A stretch of DNA of 64,000 nt. Source: Planctomycetota bacterium. Its GTDB lineage: Bacteria > Planctomycetota > Phycisphaerae > Phycisphaerales > UBA1924. Shown here piece after piece: positions 29,247 to 37,446 of the stretch. The stretch spans positions 1 through 64,000 of the forward strand of contig JANRJM010000003.1 in assembly GCA_033763975.1 (NCBI GenBank), written 5' to 3'. Numbering within the stretch: the first letter of the stretch is position 1; each line of letters starts with the position of its first letter. The notes below the pieces were generated by a model that worked only from the letters and a program-made list of their open reading frames with translations, ran no database searches and had not been told where the DNA came from. The position numbers and the translations under genes are program-made.

Positions 29247-31268
29247 TTAGCCCAGCGCCATCGTCATCAGGAACTCGGCGTTGGTCTTCACCTTCTTCAG
29301 TCGCGTCTTGAGCAGCTCCATCGCGTCGACGGTGTTCATGTCGCTGAGCACCTTGCGGAGGCGGTCGACGAGTTCCTTTTCCTTGCGGTCAAGGAGCAGT
29401 TCCTCGCGCCGCGTGCCCGACGCCGCCACGTCGATCGCGGGGTACGTCCGCTTCTCGACGAGCTTGCGGTCCAGGTGCAGCTCGGCGTTGCCCGTGCCCT
29501 TGAACTCCTCGAAGATCACCTCGTCCATCTTGGAGCCGGTGTCGACCAGCGCGGTGCCGATGATCGTGAGCGACCCGCCGTTCTCGATGGCGCGGGCCGC
29601 CCCGAAGAACTTCTTCGGACGCTGCAGCGCGTTGCTGTCCAGCCCGCCCGTCATGATCTTGCCCGAGTGGGGCATCTCGGCGTTGTACGCCCGGGCCATG
29701 CGCGTGATCGAGTCCAGCAGGATCACCACGTCGTCCCCGAACTCGACCATCCGCTTGGCCTTTTCGATCACCATCTCGCACACCTGCACGTGGCGGTGGC
29801 TCTGCTCGTCGAACGTGCTCGCGACGACCTCCACCTTCTCGCCCGCGCAGTTGCGCCGGAAGTCTGTCACTTCCTCCGGACGCTCGTCCACCAGCAGCAC
29901 GATGATGAACGTGTCCTTGTAGTTCCGGCTGATCGCCTTGGTGATCTTCTGCATCAGCACCGTCTTGCCCGTGCGGGGCGGCGCCACGATCAGCATGCGC
30001 TGCCCTTTGCCGATCGGCGTCACCAGGTCGACCACGCGGCACTCGATCTCGTCGGGCGCCGTCTCCAGGATGAACCGCTTCTCCGGGTGCAGGGGCGTCA
30101 GGTCCTCGAAGTTCCGCAGCCCGTGCACCTTCTGCGGGTCACGCCCGTTCACCTGCTGCACCCGCAGCAGCGCGAAGTACCGCTCGTTCTCCTTGGGCGG
30201 GCGGATCAGCCCCCGCACCACCATCCCCCGGCGCAGCCCGTACCGGCGGATCTGCGTCGGCGAGACGTAGATGTCGTCGGGCCCGGGCAGGTAGCTCTGC
30301 TCGGGCGAACGCAGGAACCCAAACCCGTCCTGCATGATCTCCAGGCACCCCTCGCCCACCATCAGCCCCTGGCGCGCCGCCCGGGCCTTGAGGATCTTGA
30401 AGATCAGGTCCTGCTTGGGGATCTGCTGGACGTCCGTGAAGCCTTCCTTGATCGCGACCCCGTGCAGGTCGTCCAACTGCATGCGCTGCAGCTCGCCGAT
30501 GCTCGGCGCGTCGGCGATCGCCCCCGCGTCCGTCGAGCGGACGACCCGCTCGAGTTCCGCCGCCTCGCGCTCCAGCTCGTCATCGCTCGGCAGGAACGAA
30601 TCGAACCGCTGGCTAGGGTGCGCGTGCATCGGCGGGCCACCCATGCCCGCGGGCACGCCCATGCCGCCCTTGCGACGCTTCTTCTTCCGGCGTCCGAAGT
30701 TCATCCCGCCCTGGCCGGGGTAGCCCTGCTGGCCCGGGTAGCCCTGCGAGCCCGGATAGCCGCCGGCACCCGACGACTGGCCCATCCCTGACTGGCCCAT
30801 CCCTGACGGGCCAGGCGCACCCTGCTGCGGGCGCGGCCCACCGGCCCCGAAGTTCGGCCCGGCCGGCGCGTCGCCGCGCGATTCCCCACCGCTGGGCCCG
30901 CCATTTGGCCCGCCGTTCGGGCCACCATTCGGACCACCGTTCGGGCCGCCGTTCTGAGCACGCGGCTCGCCGCCACCGGATGGCGAGCCCCCGGTGGGCT
31001 GGTTGCCGCCGTTGCCCTGCGGGCGTCCTTCGGCCGGCGCCGAGCGTGGCGCCTCGGCCCGGGCCGCCATCGGTTCGGTACGCGGCGGCGGCGGCGCGTC
31101 GGGGCGCGGGCTCGGACGGGGCGTCTCGGGCGCGGGCACCGCCACCGGCTCGGCCGGGCGCGGCGCGTCGGCGTCGTCGCGCTTGGGCGACTTGCGGGCG
31201 CGCCCCTCGGCGGGCGTCAGCGGCTTGGAGGGCTTGTCTTCGGTCACGGATTGTGTTGTCTTCGCCAT
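29247..31268 (-). CDS. rho: transcription termination factor Rho with long disordered N-terminal extension
   Basis: 673 residues against about 420 in E. coli. The first ~245 residues are Pro/Gly/Asn/Gln-rich and disordered, with a (GGPN)n repeat and [12 protein letters not shown]-like segments ending in a basic patch [11 protein letters not shown]. The conserved protein then follows: Rho_N ([17 protein letters not shown]), RNA-binding fold ([22 protein letters not shown]), Walker [14 protein letters not shown] near residue 430, Walker [17 protein letters not shown], and the Q/R-loop region [19 protein letters not shown]. All motor motifs look intact. The ATG at 31268 is used because an earlier in-frame ATG lies in poorly conserved sequence. 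It sits downstream of coaE behind a structured 350-nt gap. Confidence 0.95.
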   Translation of the reverse strand: MAKTTQSVTEDKPSKPLTPAEGRARKSPKRDDADAPRPAEPVAVPAPETPRPSPRPDAPPPPRTEPMAARAEAPRSAPAEGRPQGNGGNQPTGGSPSGGGEPRAQNGGPNGGPNGGPNGGPNGGPSGGESRGDAPAGPNFGAGGPRPQQGAPGPSGMGQSGMGQSSGAGGYPGSQGYPGQQGYPGQGGMNFGRRKKKRRKGGMGVPAGMGGPPMHAHPSQRFDSFLPSDDELEREAAELERVVRSTDAGAIADAPSIGELQRMQLDDLHGVAIKEGFTDVQQIPKQDLIFKILKARAARQGLMVGEGCLEIMQDGFGFLRSPEQSYLPGPDDIYVSPTQIRRYGLRRGMVVRGLIRPPKENERYFALLRVQQVNGRDPQKVHGLRNFEDLTPLHPEKRFILETAPDEIECRVVDLVTPIGKGQRMLIVAPPRTGKTVLMQKITKAISRNYKDTFIIVLLVDERPEEVTDFRRNCAGEKVEVVASTFDEQSHRHVQVCEMVIEKAKRMVEFGDDVVILLDSITRMARAYNAEMPHSGKIMTGGLDSNALQRPKKFFGAARAIENGGSLTIIGTALVDTGSKMDEVIFEEFKGTGNAELHLDRKLVEKRTYPAIDVAASGTRREELLLDRKEKELVDRLRKVLSDMNTVDAMELLKTRLKKVKTNAEFLMTMALG
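30892..30956 (-). repeat. 12-nt tandem repeat encoding (GGPN)n in Rho
   Basis: Five to six 12-nt units (ccgttcgggccg type on the + strand) encode [19 protein letters not shown]-like sequence within the disordered Rho head. Units differ by few bases, pointing to slippage expansion. A second, looser repeat ([14 protein letters not shown]) lies at about 30715-30800. Confidence 0.85.
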
Positions 31269-31604
31269 GCTGCGTACTCGATACCCCACGCCTCACCACT
31301 GCGGCGACTGAGCGCGGACGGGCCGTCGGGGATGCCCCGACGAGTGTGTGCGTGCCTCCGACAGCCCATGGAACGCGGGGGGACCCCCACGTGCAAATGC
31401 CTCAACCGGCCGACGCCGGGCGCGTGCCGCACGGCACGCGAGGCTTCATCTGATTCGGACATCTTCCGGTTGCAAGGGATCGCGCGCCGTCGCGGGCGTC
31501 TCGGTCCTGTTGAAGTGGATCGTCGTGCGTGCCCGGGAGGGTCTCATCGACACCGGCGCCGGTTTCGCCCGACGCCACCCCCGACGTGGCACGAAGAAGT
31601 ATAC
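31269..31604 (-). promoter_or_regulatory. long structured leader of rho with candidate promoter
   Basis: The 357-nt gap between coaE and rho holds no credible gene. Read on the - strand it starts with a TATACT box (31604-31599; no good -35, nearest GAAACA at 31627-31622). It then contains three perfect hairpins: 31440-31421 (8-bp stem, 4-nt loop), 31419-31406 (5-bp stem, 4-nt loop) and 31341-31325 (7-bp stem, 3-nt loop), the last about 57 nt before the ATG. Rho is autoregulated through its leader in several bacteria, so a regulatory leader is plausible. The promoter itself is weakly supported. Confidence 0.4.
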
Positions 31605-31625
31605 CCCGGATGGGCCCCGGATGTT

Positions 31626-32756
31626 TCAGACTCTTGACAGGGATTCACCATCTTCGGAGCCCGGGCTCCACGCGTCCAGCGCCGCCAGCACGCGCTCGCG
31701 CAGCCGTTCCAGGCCCGAATCGTTGACCACCACGATATCGGATCGGCGACGCTTCTCCTCCAGCGGCAGTTGAGCCTTTTCCCGCCGGTCCAGCTCCGCC
31801 TCGTCCCACCCGCGCGTCTCCCGCACCCGCTTCACACGCACGTCACGCGGCGCCTCAACAAAGATCACCGCGTCGCACTCCGCGTCCGACCCCGCCTCGA
31901 ACAGCAGCGGCGCATCCACCACCACCCCCGGGCGCCCTTCCGCCGCCGCCCGCGCCACCAACTGCCCCCGACCGGCCTTCACCAGCGGGTGCACCAGCCC
32001 CTCCAGGCGCGCCCGCTCGCCCGCATCACCGAACACGATCTCCGCGATCGCCGCGCGGTCGGCCGTGCCGTTCTCGCGCACAACCCGCTTCCCCCACCAC
32101 CGCACGAGTTGCCCCAGCACCTCCGGCCGGTCCAGGGCCGCCTTCGCCTCCTTGTCGGAGTCCACGACCAGGTAGCCCCGCTCGGCCAGGATGGCGCCCA
32201 CCGCGCTCTTGCCCGACCCCACGCCCCCCGCGAGCCCGAAGACGCGCACCCCGCGCTCCGGATGCCTGGCGCGCTCCACCGCCGTGTTGATCATCGCGAG
32301 GCGCTCCTCGGGGCGTGCGACCGCCACCCACGCCAGGTCGATGGTCTGCGACCCGGCGGTCGTCACGACGATTGTTCCCAGCCCGAACAGCCGCTCGGCG
32401 AGCGTCTTGTCCAGGGCCGCCTGCTGCACGTTCGCCAGGGGCAGTTCCACCCGCGTGCGGCGGAAGACCCCGTAGGTCGACGTGAGCGTGCGGGGCCCCA
32501 GCGTGTACGCCCGCGACAGGCGGATCACGATCTCCTGCCCGAGCTTCAGCCCCGCGACGATCAGCAGCACGCCCAACCCCGCCCGCACGACCGGGCCCGT
32601 CGCCCAGCCCAAGACCGTCGGCGGGAGCACGCCCCGCGCCACGATCAGGAGCGCCCAGAGCGCCGCGCACCACACCAGCACGCCGAGGCTGCGCGCGGCC
32701 ACCGACCGCCACGCCGGACGCACCACCACCGTCCCGTGCGGCAGGGCACGCGCCAC
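31626..32756 (-). CDS. coaE: PH-like membrane domain fused to dephospho-CoA kinase
   Basis: 376 residues from a GTG at 32756, 2 nt after the hpt stop, with GGAGG 10 nt upstream. Residues 1-165 hold two hydrophobic segments (about 22-45 and 52-75) and a domain resembling bacterial PH (bPH_2): LTSTYGVFRRTRVELPLANV and GTIVVTTAGSQ. Residues about 169-376 are a complete dephospho-CoA kinase, which phosphorylates the 3'-OH of dephospho-CoA in the last step of CoA synthesis: P-loop GLAGGVGSGKSAVG (177-184), VVDSDKEAKAAL, the HPLV motif, VVDAPLLFEAG and a lid with RVRETRGWDEAEL. Typical CoaE is about 200 residues with no membrane domain. The reading frame is continuous across the junction with no sign of frameshift. 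Confidence 0.88.
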   Translation of the reverse strand: MARALPHGTVVVRPAWRSVAARSLGVLVWCAALWALLIVARGVLPPTVLGWATGPVVRAGLGVLLIVAGLKLGQEIVIRLSRAYTLGPRTLTSTYGVFRRTRVELPLANVQQAALDKTLAERLFGLGTIVVTTAGSQTIDLAWVAVARPEERLAMINTAVERARHPERGVRVFGLAGGVGSGKSAVGAILAERGYLVVDSDKEAKAALDRPEVLGQLVRWWGKRVVRENGTADRAAIAEIVFGDAGERARLEGLVHPLVKAGRGQLVARAAAEGRPGVVVDAPLLFEAGSDAECDAVIFVEAPRDVRVKRVRETRGWDEAELDRREKAQLPLEEKRRRSDIVVVNDSGLERLRERVLAALDAWSPGSEDGESLSRV

Positions 32757-32758
32757 GC

Positions 32759-33310
32759 CTAACGCGCCTCCGGGCGGAGCGTGGCGATGTCCGGCAGGTT
32801 GCGGTAGTACCCGTCGTAGTCGAGCCCGTACCCCACGACGAACTCGTCGGGGATGTCGAACCCGACGTAGTCGGGCGTGATCGCGAGCGTGGACTTCCCG
32901 GGCTTGCGCAGCAGCACGCACGAGCGCACGCTCGCCGGGCGCTGCTCGCGCACCAGGCGCGTCACGACATCCAACGTGTGCCCGCTGTCGAGGATGTCGT
33001 CGACGACCAGCACGTGGCGCCCGCCGAGCGTCGGGGGCAGCTCGTGCCGGATCGACACGCCCTTGCTCGCCATCGACTTGCCCGGGTAGCTCGACACCCC
33101 CACCAGCTCCAGGCGCAGCTTCATCGGCAGGTGGCGCACGAGGTCGGCGACGAAGATCATCGAGCCGGTCAAGATCGGCAGGATCACCAGCGGCGGGTCG
33201 TCCGGGCGCACCTGCCCCTGCACGTCGCGCGCGATGTCGCCGCCCAGCTCCGCCACGCGCCGCGAGATCGCCTCGCGGCTCACCAGCACGCGTTCGATGT
33301 CGAGTTCCAT
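32759..33310 (-). CDS. hpt: hypoxanthine phosphoribosyltransferase
   Basis: 183 residues, normal HPRT length. It salvages hypoxanthine (and often guanine) to the nucleotide using PRPP. The PRPP loop VVDDILDSGHTL, the early PILTGSMIFVADLVRHL and VGYGLDYDGYYRNLP near the C-terminus are diagnostic. The ATG at 33310 is 14 nt after the ppa stop. Together with coaE and ppa it forms a tight nucleotide/CoA cluster, where pyrophosphatase removes the PPi that HPRT and CoA synthesis release. Confidence 0.95.
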   Translation of the reverse strand: MELDIERVLVSREAISRRVAELGGDIARDVQGQVRPDDPPLVILPILTGSMIFVADLVRHLPMKLRLELVGVSSYPGKSMASKGVSIRHELPPTLGGRHVLVVDDILDSGHTLDVVTRLVREQRPASVRSCVLLRKPGKSTLAITPDYVGFDIPDEFVVGYGLDYDGYYRNLPDIATLRPEAR

Positions 33311-33324
33311 CGCGTGCTCCCGCG

Positions 33325-33888
33325 CTACGCCAGCCCGGGCAGCGCGCCCGTCCGACGCGCCCGCTCGTACCGCTGCAGGCTGTCCTCGATCACCGCGTGC
33401 GCCGCCTCCGCGGGCATCACCTCGTCCACCGCCACCGCCTTGCCCTCCAGGGTCTTGTAGTCCTCGAAGAACCGCTTGAGCATCTTGAAGATGTGCCGCG
33501 GAAAGTCGCTCGCCTTCTTGAACTCGCTGTACACCGGGTCGGCCTCGAGCACCGCGATGATCTTGTGGTCTGGCGCGCCGTGGTCCACCATCGTCATCAG
33601 CCCCACCGCCCGCGCGTGGCAGAGGCACAGCGGCGGGATCTCCTCCATGCAGTACACCAGCACGTCGAGCGGGTCGTCGTCCTCGGCGAGCGTCTGCGGG
33701 ATGAACCCGTAGTTCGCCGGGTAGTACACCGCCGACGACAGCACGCGGTCCAGGCACAGCATGCCCGAGGACTTGTCGAGCTCGTACTTGTTGTTGCTGC
33801 CCTTGGGGATCTCGACGATTGCGCGGAACGACGCGGGCAGTTCGTGCCCGTCGACACCCGGCGTGACGTCGTGCCACGGGTGGATCAT
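33325..33888 (-). CDS. ppa: inorganic pyrophosphatase (family I)
   Basis: 187 residues. Family I soluble pyrophosphatase signatures are clear: EIPKGSNNKYELDK, YPANYGFIPQT, and the metal-binding DDDPLDVLV. It hydrolyses PPi to drive biosynthetic reactions. It is the first gene of the ppa-hpt-coaE run. Confidence 0.96.
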   Translation of the reverse strand: MIHPWHDVTPGVDGHELPASFRAIVEIPKGSNNKYELDKSSGMLCLDRVLSSAVYYPANYGFIPQTLAEDDDPLDVLVYCMEEIPPLCLCHARAVGLMTMVDHGAPDHKIIAVLEADPVYSEFKKASDFPRHIFKMLKRFFEDYKTLEGKAVAVDEVMPAEAAHAVIEDSLQRYERARRTGALPGLA

Positions 33889-33921
33889 GGGCGAGGGTAC
33901 GCCCCCCCGAACCCCGCGGAA

Positions 33922-34512
33922 CTACCCCGCCAGCGCCGCCGCCACCCGCGCCCGGCGCCCCCGCCGGTGCAGGTACCACCGCACGCCCAGCGCCGCCACG
34001 ATCAGCACGATCCCCGCCGCCGCCGCCGGCACCACGACCGCAAGCACCGACAGCACCGTCGCCAGGAGGCTCTGGATCGAGTTCAGCACGGGGTTCAGCA
34101 GCCCGCCCGTCGTGAGGGTCGAGACGCCCCGCACGCTCACGCCGCTCACCTGCGTCGCGCTCGCCACCCCGCCCCCCGCCACGATGCCCGAGCCCCACGC
34201 CAGCGCCGGGTGCAGATGGTCGAGCTGGGACACGGTCAAAATCGCCCCGGCGACGAGCGCCAGCGGCGCCGCGGCCGCGTCCAGCGCGTGATCCAGCCAG
34301 GGCCACGACGACGCCGCCGTCTCTACGACCGTCGCGACGCCGAACGACAGCAACGCCGGCCACGTGCCCATCCACGCGAACGACTCGCCGAGCTCGACCG
34401 CGCCCAGGTTCGCCCCCATGCCCACGACCAGCAGCGGCGCAAAGACCCGCAGCCCGCACGCCGCCGCCAGCGCAACACCCACACACAGCCCCATGATTGT
34501 TTCGAGTACCAC
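33922..34512 (-). CDS. DUF4126-like membrane protein
   Basis: 196 residues if the GTG at 34512 (preceded by AAGAAGG) is used, or 190 from the ATG at 34494. About five TM helices alternate with Gly/Ala-rich turns. The blocks GLCVGVALAAACGLRVFAPLL and SSWPWLDHALDAAAAPLALVAG match DUF4126 as I recall it. Function unknown. It is divergent from the Nudix gene. Confidence 0.7.
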   Translation of the reverse strand: MVLETIMGLCVGVALAAACGLRVFAPLLVVGMGANLGAVELGESFAWMGTWPALLSFGVATVVETAASSWPWLDHALDAAAAPLALVAGAILTVSQLDHLHPALAWGSGIVAGGGVASATQVSGVSVRGVSTLTTGGLLNPVLNSIQSLLATVLSVLAVVVPAAAAGIVLIVAALGVRWYLHRRGRRARVAAALAG

Positions 34513-34636
34513 GTACCCTTCTTTGGAATCACCGGGCGCGGCTTTCGCCCTCCGTGCCTCGCCCGCCCGGCGAGTCCCCGCCACGCTCGTGCCGCGGCGT
34601 TCGGCCGGTCGATACACCTCCCGGAGGACACGGAGC

Positions 34637-35242
34637 ATGACCGATCACACGCCGCGCAGCACGCACGAGGCCACAAACGCCCCGCCCGGCGACTACCTCT
34701 CGCTCGTGAAACCCTGGCGCGCCGGCCCGCCCCGCACCATCGCCACGACCCGCATCTTCACCGTGCTCGAACGCCTCTGCGAATCCACCGGCACGCCCGG
34801 GCGCGCCGGCACGTTCGTCATGCTCGACACCGCCGACTGGGTCAACGTCGTCGCCGTCACGCCCGATGCCCACGTCGTCATGATCGAGCAGTACCGGCAC
34901 GGCACCGGCGAGGTCACCCTCGAACTCCCCGGCGGGATCGTCGACCCCGGCGAAACGCCCGACGCCGCATGCGTCCGCGAACTCGCCGAAGAAACCGGCT
35001 TCGCCGGCGACTACCGCGGCATCATCGGCGTCGTCTCCGCCAACCCCGCCATGATGAACAACCGCGTCCACACCGGGCTCGTCCTCAACGCCCACCCCCG
35101 CGGCGACCAGCACCTCGACCCCAACGAAGAAATCGCTACACGCCTCGTGCCCGTCGGCGACATCGACTCACTCGTCCGCCGCGGCGTCATCCACCACACC
35201 CTCGTCGTGTCCGCCCTGCACCACTTTCGGCTGCTGGGGTGA
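34637..35242 (+). CDS. Nudix hydrolase, ADP-sugar pyrophosphatase-like
   Basis: 201 residues with a complete Nudix box: GGIVDPGETPDAACVRELAE followed by ETGF (pattern Gx5Ex7REUxEExGU). The preceding VVMIEQYRHGTGEVTLELPGG is typical of the ADP-ribose/ADP-sugar pyrophosphatase branch. The ATG at 34637 has a GGAGG 13 nt upstream and a CGGAG just before it. It probably cleaves a nucleoside diphosphate linked to a sugar; the exact substrate is not predictable. Confidence 0.9.
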   Translation: MTDHTPRSTHEATNAPPGDYLSLVKPWRAGPPRTIATTRIFTVLERLCESTGTPGRAGTFVMLDTADWVNVVAVTPDAHVVMIEQYRHGTGEVTLELPGGIVDPGETPDAACVRELAEETGFAGDYRGIIGVVSANPAMMNNRVHTGLVLNAHPRGDQHLDPNEEIATRLVPVGDIDSLVRRGVIHHTLVVSALHHFRLLG

Positions 35243-35268
35243 CGGTGGGAGCGAGCTAAGGTCGAGGC

Positions 35269-36261
35269 CTACTGGCCCTCGCGCGTGAACTCATAGCGGC
35301 GGGGCGTGCCGCCCTTCATGTAGCCGGTGGTGGCGGTGAGCTTGCCGTCGGCCGAAAGTTCGTACACGATGCGCTTCGGGTAGTCGTGGCGCGGGTTGTC
35401 GAAGACCGCGCGCTTGCCGCCGGCCTCGGTCGGGCCGACCTCCGTGAGCACAAAGTCGGTCTTCGGCGCGCCGCCCGGCTGCGCGGAGTACACCAGCCCG
35501 CCCTCGCGCTCGACGATCCGCAGGTACTCGAACGCGACCATCTTCCCGCTCGAGTTCACCGCGCGCGATACCGCGAGCATTGCCCCGCCCAGCGGCGGGC
35601 TCCACCGCTCCTCCATCGACGACCCCGAAGGCCGCGTCCCGACCCATGCCCCGGCGATCCATGCCACATCGGCGATCACGGCCTCGGCCGGCGTCGGCAT
35701 CGGGATGTCCTCGGCGTGGCGGTACAGCCCCACTGCTTCGGACCCCCCACCGTTCGCCGGCGGATCCACGGCGACGCGCACGACCAGCCCCTCGGGCGTG
35801 ACCTGGAATCGCCGGCGGATCATGCCGATCCCGGGCTTGCCGGGTTCGCGCCCGAAATCGACTTCGTACTCGAACACGCCGTCCTTCCACGAGCCGCGGT
35901 ACCGCACGACCCGCCCGCTCTGCTCGGTGATCACGGTCGGCGAGCCGTCCAGCGCGACGCGCACGTCGCGGTGACCGGAGCCGTGCCCGTTCAGAACGAC
36001 CGCGTCCCCGGCTTCGTCCACGCGCATCGTGAACTTCGAGGCCATGGGCGGCCCCAACCGCTCGACGGGTTGGCCCTCGGTGCGATCCTCCACGTAGATC
36101 CACTCCCCGCCCACCGCACCGACACCTTCGGGCTTGGCCTGATCCGCGGCCTCAACCGGGGCCTGCGCAGGGGGCGTGCTCTGCGCCGCCGCGGGCTGAA
36201 CCGCGCCAAGGCATGCTGCGAACGCGAGGAGTGCGAAGGCGGACGTCAGTCGCAGGTTCAT
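35269..36261 (-). CDS. secreted protein with DUF6265-like C-terminal domain
   Basis: 330 residues. A clear signal peptide (hydrophobic about 5-20, cleavage near AAAQ) is followed by a linker, a beta-rich first half (about 50-190), and a second domain (about 200-330) beginning IADVAWIAGAWVGTRPSGSSMEE... with the WIAGxW start and GGAMLAVSR block of the DUF6265 (lipocalin-like) group. The ATG at 36261 has CGGAG about 8 nt upstream. Function unknown; periplasmic or secreted. Confidence 0.75.
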   Translation of the reverse strand: MNLRLTSAFALLAFAACLGAVQPAAAQSTPPAQAPVEAADQAKPEGVGAVGGEWIYVEDRTEGQPVERLGPPMASKFTMRVDEAGDAVVLNGHGSGHRDVRVALDGSPTVITEQSGRVVRYRGSWKDGVFEYEVDFGREPGKPGIGMIRRRFQVTPEGLVVRVAVDPPANGGGSEAVGLYRHAEDIPMPTPAEAVIADVAWIAGAWVGTRPSGSSMEERWSPPLGGAMLAVSRAVNSSGKMVAFEYLRIVEREGGLVYSAQPGGAPKTDFVLTEVGPTEAGGKRAVFDNPRHDYPKRIVYELSADGKLTATTGYMKGGTPRRYEFTREGQ

Positions 36262-36410
36262 GGGACATCTCCGTTGCGGGTACGTGGTGTGATGAGTGGA
36301 TCGTGCGGAGCCGGCGGTGGATCTCATGTCGGACGATCATCGATCAGGATCATTGCGCCGCAACAGAAGCGCCCTGCGACCTGCTGGCCAAAGGGCACGG
36401 CCTCTTGAAG

Positions 36411-36457
36411 AATCAGGGTGACAGTACGCCAGTTGAACTCCGGCTCACGGGCGTTCG
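36411..36457 (-). repeat. cassette repeat, copy 3
   Basis: On the + strand, 36411-36431 is identical over 21 nt to 36749-36769, and its first 12 nt (aatcagggtgac) equal the 3' end of tRNA-Pro plus two flanking bases at 37285-37296. A second block, cgggcgttcg at 36448-36457, also recurs in copy 2. It overlaps the 3' end of the 89-residue gene. Confidence 0.8.
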
Positions 36458-36714
36458 TGAGTGGGAGCGATCGTTGCAGGAGTTGTTTCGGAACTTGCAA
36501 GCCAATCGACCCGTCCCCGAGCTTCAGCCGTTGCGCGTTCGGCGGAGTCGCAGAACGACACCGAGTAGCGGCCCCTCGGAATCCAGCACCGCTCCAGGGG
36601 TTCATCGCTGAACCTCTGGTCTTCGAATCCGAAAGAGCCATCATCGCGCTGGAAGATGATTACACGGAGCTTCCCACTTTGGTGGCTCAGGATGTCGACG
36701 ACTCTTCCAGCCAT
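36445..36714 (-). CDS. small orphan cassette-type protein, 89 residues
   Basis: From an ATG at 36714 (weak AAGAG upstream; an in-frame TTG at 36735 is possible). The protein is soluble, with a compact pattern LRVIIFQRDDGSFGFEDQ, then RFSDEPLERCWIP and AERATAEARGRVDWL. It reads like a real conserved domain, unlike the overlapping frames. I recall similar small proteins scattered in proteobacterial cassette arrays, but cannot verify this. The last codons overlap repeat copy 3. Lower GC than its surroundings suggests horizontal acquisition. Function unknown. Confidence 0.6.
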   Translation of the reverse strand: MAGRVVDILSHQSGKLRVIIFQRDDGSFGFEDQRFSDEPLERCWIPRGRYSVSFCDSAERATAEARGRVDWLASSETTPATIAPTHERP

Positions 36715-36748
36715 GGCTCTTGCAACGGAGTTCAACCTCGGCTGCGGA

Positions 36749-36795
36749 AATCAGGGTGACAGTACGCCAATGGAACTTCTCGGGGCGGGCGTTCG
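36749..36795 (-). repeat. cassette repeat, copy 2
   Basis: Identical to copy 3 over 36749-36769 and again over the 10-nt block at 36786-36795, with divergent sequence between the blocks. It lies 40 nt after the stop of the 140-residue gene and upstream of the 89-residue gene. Confidence 0.8.
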
Positions 36796-36834
36796 CAACT
36801 CGCTCGGTACGCTCCGGCCACTTGGAACCGTCGT

Positions 36835-37257
36835 TCAACTATCGGCCGCCGCGATGACAGATTGAGCTTCCTTGACCGTGCCGGAAGCGTCACGGCATTC
36901 ACCTTCCTGCGGATCGAAACAAACGCCCCCGACAATTGTTGTGAGCGCCGCGGCTGCCGCCAGTGCGCAGGTCATCTCGTTGAGATCCCCACCCCAGCGG
37001 AAGTTCGCCACGATGTCCAAACCGGACAGCCCGGAAATGTCTGGGTATGCCTCCACCACATCGGACGCAGGCGTCACATCAAACTCAAAGCCGCTGCTTC
37101 GCCCCCTGAACACAGCGGGCAAAAAACCCGAGTGCGTCCCAACGTCTACATCGGAATCGAGCTTCACGTCAAAGCCGTGCGCGTCGATCGCGGCCTGCCA
37201 TCGCCGAACATCAGGGAGAGTGCGCTCGGAGAGAAAGACGTGCAGTTCCATGGACAT
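36835..37257 (-). CDS. small orphan cassette-type protein, 140 residues
   Basis: From an ATG at 37257 with GGGAG 6 nt upstream. The sequence begins MSMELHVFLSERTLPDVRRW and contains HSGFLPAVFRGRSSGFEFDV and IVANFRWGGDLNEMTCALAA, then FDPQEG. It resembles a widespread family of 130-140-residue cytoplasmic orphan proteins that I associate with cassette arrays and immunity-type islands. That is recollection, not a search result. It lies 29 nt downstream of tRNA-Pro on the same strand and has a lower GC content than the flanks. Confidence 0.75.
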   Translation of the reverse strand: MSMELHVFLSERTLPDVRRWQAAIDAHGFDVKLDSDVDVGTHSGFLPAVFRGRSSGFEFDVTPASDVVEAYPDISGLSGLDIVANFRWGGDLNEMTCALAAAAALTTIVGGVCFDPQEGECRDASGTVKEAQSVIAAADS

Positions 37258-37286
37258 CGGTGCTCCCAGCACACGCACACTGAAAA

Positions 37287-37360
37287 TCAGGGTGACTGGA
37301 TTCGAACCAGCGGCCTTGTGGACCCAAACCACACGCTCTACCAAGCTGAGCTACACCCTG
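37287..37360 (-). tRNA. tRNA-Pro (anticodon TGG)
   Basis: 74 nt on the - strand fold perfectly: acceptor CAGGGTG/CACCCTG (C1-G72, a proline hallmark), D-arm GCTC...GAGC, anticodon stem TGTGG/CCACA with loop TTTGGGT (anticodon TGG), T-arm GCTGG-TTCGAAT-CCAGT, discriminator A. CCA is not encoded. Its 3' end is repeated twice downstream (cassette repeats). Confidence 0.95.
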
Positions 37361-37446
37361 TCGGCGCATCGTACGCGGGCCGCCGCTCGCGCTGGCGCCT
37401 CCGCCCCCGCGCCCCCGCTTCACCCACTCACCCGCCGCACGCGCAA

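Larger units (their letters stand above)
36411..37296 (-). mobile_element. putative two-gene cassette array anchored at the tRNA-Pro 3' end
   Basis: Three direct copies of a 12-nt core (aatcagggtgac, + strand) at 36411, 36749 and 37285 divide the region into units of 338 and 536 nt. Each unit carries one small - strand orphan gene, and each gene is followed by the repeat. The 37285 copy is the 3' terminus of tRNA-Pro. Base composition drops to about 50-62 % GC in 60-nt lines I counted, against well over 70 % on both sides. No integrase or transposase is present. Either an integron-like cassette remnant or serial integration at a tRNA end would explain this. The strict integron attC core order (RYYYAAC...GTTRRRY) could not be shown. 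Confidence 0.5.

Noticed and set aside
26424-30791. 1455-residue + strand frame over the flippase, secreted protein and rho genes
   Set aside because: It spans three unrelated - strand genes, is extremely Arg/His/Val-rich and has no domain signal.
31633-31638. TTGACA on the + strand as a promoter
   Set aside because: No -10 element lies at 16-18 nt, and the position is inside the 3' end of coaE with no + strand gene downstream.
36324-36838. Alternative - strand frames of 106 and 65 codons sharing a WRTVTLI peptide
   Set aside because: The shared peptide is just the translated repeat; the frames overlap the better-supported 89-residue gene and have no domain-like pattern.
36411-36838. Classical integron attC sites
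   Set aside because: GTTGAAC/GTTCAAC heptamers occur near the repeats, but a consistent paired core order with a folded palindrome could not be laid out for each copy, and no integrase gene is present.
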